From the NCBI RefSeq assembly GCF_003313335.1, contig NZ_QMHP01000011.1, forward strand, positions 88,974 to 152,973: a stretch of DNA of 64,000 bases, given 5' to 3'. Of the stretch, positions 63,288 through 64,000 are shown one piece after another; the first letter of the stretch is position 1, and each line of letters opens with the position of its first letter. Below the pieces are notes generated by a model. That model did no database searches. It was given only the letters and a program-made list of their open reading frames with translations, and was not told the origin of the DNA. Made by a program: the position numbers and the translations under genes. This DNA is from Pedobacter zeaxanthinifaciens (GTDB taxonomy: Bacteria > Bacteroidota > Bacteroidia > Sphingobacteriales > Sphingobacteriaceae).

Positions 63288-64000
63288 ATGGACATATTGA
63301 AAGAAATAGAACAACAAGTAAACTCAATTAAGAAAGTTGACAGTTCAACTTACTTGGACTCTATTTTCACGCATATCGACAGAACAGAGTTTTACTATTT
63401 ACAGGGCAAGACAGATACAAATTATTTCAATGACGTGATCTATCGGAGCAACCAAGCTTATGAAGGTGCATTAAAAGAATCATACAAAGTTCTTGCGGAC
63501 AAGACACAGGAAGAAGTCATTAGAAAAACTACAAATGACATTGAGAAATTTTTTGAAACGAACAATATTTTTCGTGAAAGGGTTTTGCAGCTTTTTAAGA
63601 ACTACCGACAAGAGTGGCGTAACAAATCAACTCACGATTACAAATTATTTTTTGACGAGAACGAAGCATTTATTGCAATGACTTCGGTTACAAGTTTTGT
63701 TCACCTACTTTTAAAGCAAATCCAAGAGAAAATTGCGTTTAACACACAACAGAAAAAACTTGAACAAGAAAAAGAGATTGCGGAGAGAATAAAGAAAATT
63801 GCAGTAGCTAAGGACAAAAAACCAGCCGCCAAATTAGTTGATATGATTATTGAGTTCTCAAAACAAAATAGTCAACAAATATTTGAGAACACACAGAATA
63901 TTAGAGAAGTTGAAATAATGGGACTTTTTCACGCTTATATTGAATCAGCTGTGTATTTCGGAAATACTATCCATCCCTGTACGTTCCAAACTGTTCAGTA
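63288..64000 (+). CDS. HEPN-domain protein, N-terminal part (runs off right edge)
   Basis: The frame opens at ATG 63288 and stays open for 237 codons to the window edge. The start MDILKEIEQQVNSIKKVDSS is charged and helical with no leader. At residues 111-116 RNKSTH fits the HEPN ribonuclease motif R-N-x3-H (Arg111, His116), inside KNYRQEWRNKSTHDYKLFFD, followed by a helix (SVTSFVHLLLKQIQEKIAF). A Lys/Glu-rich helical stretch (KKLEQEKEIAERIKKIAVAK) follows. HEPN proteins are often toxin or anti-phage ribonucleases. Its wording (frequent AAG, GAC, ACA) differs from the neighbours, hinting at transfer. The C-terminus and partners are outside the window. Confidence 0.75.
   Translation, partial: MDILKEIEQQVNSIKKVDSSTYLDSIFTHIDRTEFYYLQGKTDTNYFNDVIYRSNQAYEGALKESYKVLADKTQEEVIRKTTNDIEKFFETNNIFRERVLQLFKNYRQEWRNKSTHDYKLFFDENEAFIAMTSVTSFVHLLLKQIQEKIAFNTQQKKLEQEKEIAERIKKIAVAKDKKPAAKLVDMIIEFSKQNSQQIFENTQNIREVEIMGLFHAYIESAVYFGNTIHPCTFQTVQ

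Noticed and set aside
1..64000. tRNA, rRNA and insertion-sequence genes
   Set aside because: I looked for cloverleaf arms, conserved rRNA words and transposase motifs and recognised none; a tRNAscan or Rfam run could still find small RNAs I missed.

Overview
The window comes from a Bacteroidota chromosome, most likely family Sphingobacteriaceae (Pedobacter-like); this is inferred from gene families, not from a database search. The evidence is a SusC/SusD operon with a FecI/FecR-type sigma/anti-sigma pair, type IX secretion (T9SS) sorting domains, a PorP/SprF protein, many short-lipobox lipoproteins of the 'CKKD' type, candidate TAnnTTTG promoter elements and AT-rich spacers. No rRNA, tRNA, insertion sequence, prophage or CRISPR array was recognised.

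Layout. 1-10 kb holds hydrolases and housekeeping genes: an edge fragment of a zinc-dependent phospholipase C-like gene, a T9SS-sorted SGNH hydrolase, an M20 dipeptidase, a metallophosphoesterase, a glycerophosphodiester phosphodiesterase facing a DeoR regulator, a GIN-domain protein, a dipeptide epimerase and a YyaL/SPATA20-type thioredoxin-domain protein. 10-15 kb has a PKD surface protein, a ZU5-like lipoprotein and an ECF sigma factor overlapping a membrane-bound TPR protein. 15-28 kb is one long minus-strand nutrient-uptake locus: sigma, FecR, SusC, SusD, DUF4843, PKD-like lipoprotein, TlpA, an aspartic protease broken near its 3' end by an apparent 1-base frameshift, and a thioredoxin-fold protein. 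No carbohydrate enzyme is present there, so a peptide-type substrate is a better guess than a glycan. 28-36 kb has a CHASE-PAS histidine kinase, an MHS-type transporter, a DUF4397 lipoprotein, a TPR-CHAT protease, and a membrane TPR protein homologous to the one beside the sigma factor at 13.6 kb. 36-42 kb is an alpha-glucan cluster (glgB, GH31) interrupted by a small ABC system. 42-45.5 kb has a second ABC exporter-like pair with a His-rich loop, a small Cys-motif secreted protein and a SlyD-like isomerase.

45.7-61.2 kb is the most striking part. A STAND/NACHT-like ATPase with an N-terminal HTH-like domain is divergent from a three-gene operon: a 3195-residue modular surface protein with a gliding-type C-terminal sorting domain, a PorP/SprF protein and an OmpA/PD40 protein. 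The giant protein carries four copies of a ~155-residue module I cannot name, interleaved with about 20 Ig-like modules. The last 3 kb contain tandem ~94-bp repeats, a secreted protein whose C-terminal FN3-like domain is split by two membrane segments and a lipobox-like Cys, and an edge-truncated gene with a HEPN ribonuclease motif that may be the start of a defence locus.

Candidates for something new, in order: the unnamed module of the giant adhesin and the nearby STAND ATPase; the sigma/TPR/CHAT relationship between two distant loci; the split FN3 domain; and the HEPN gene continuing past the right edge.
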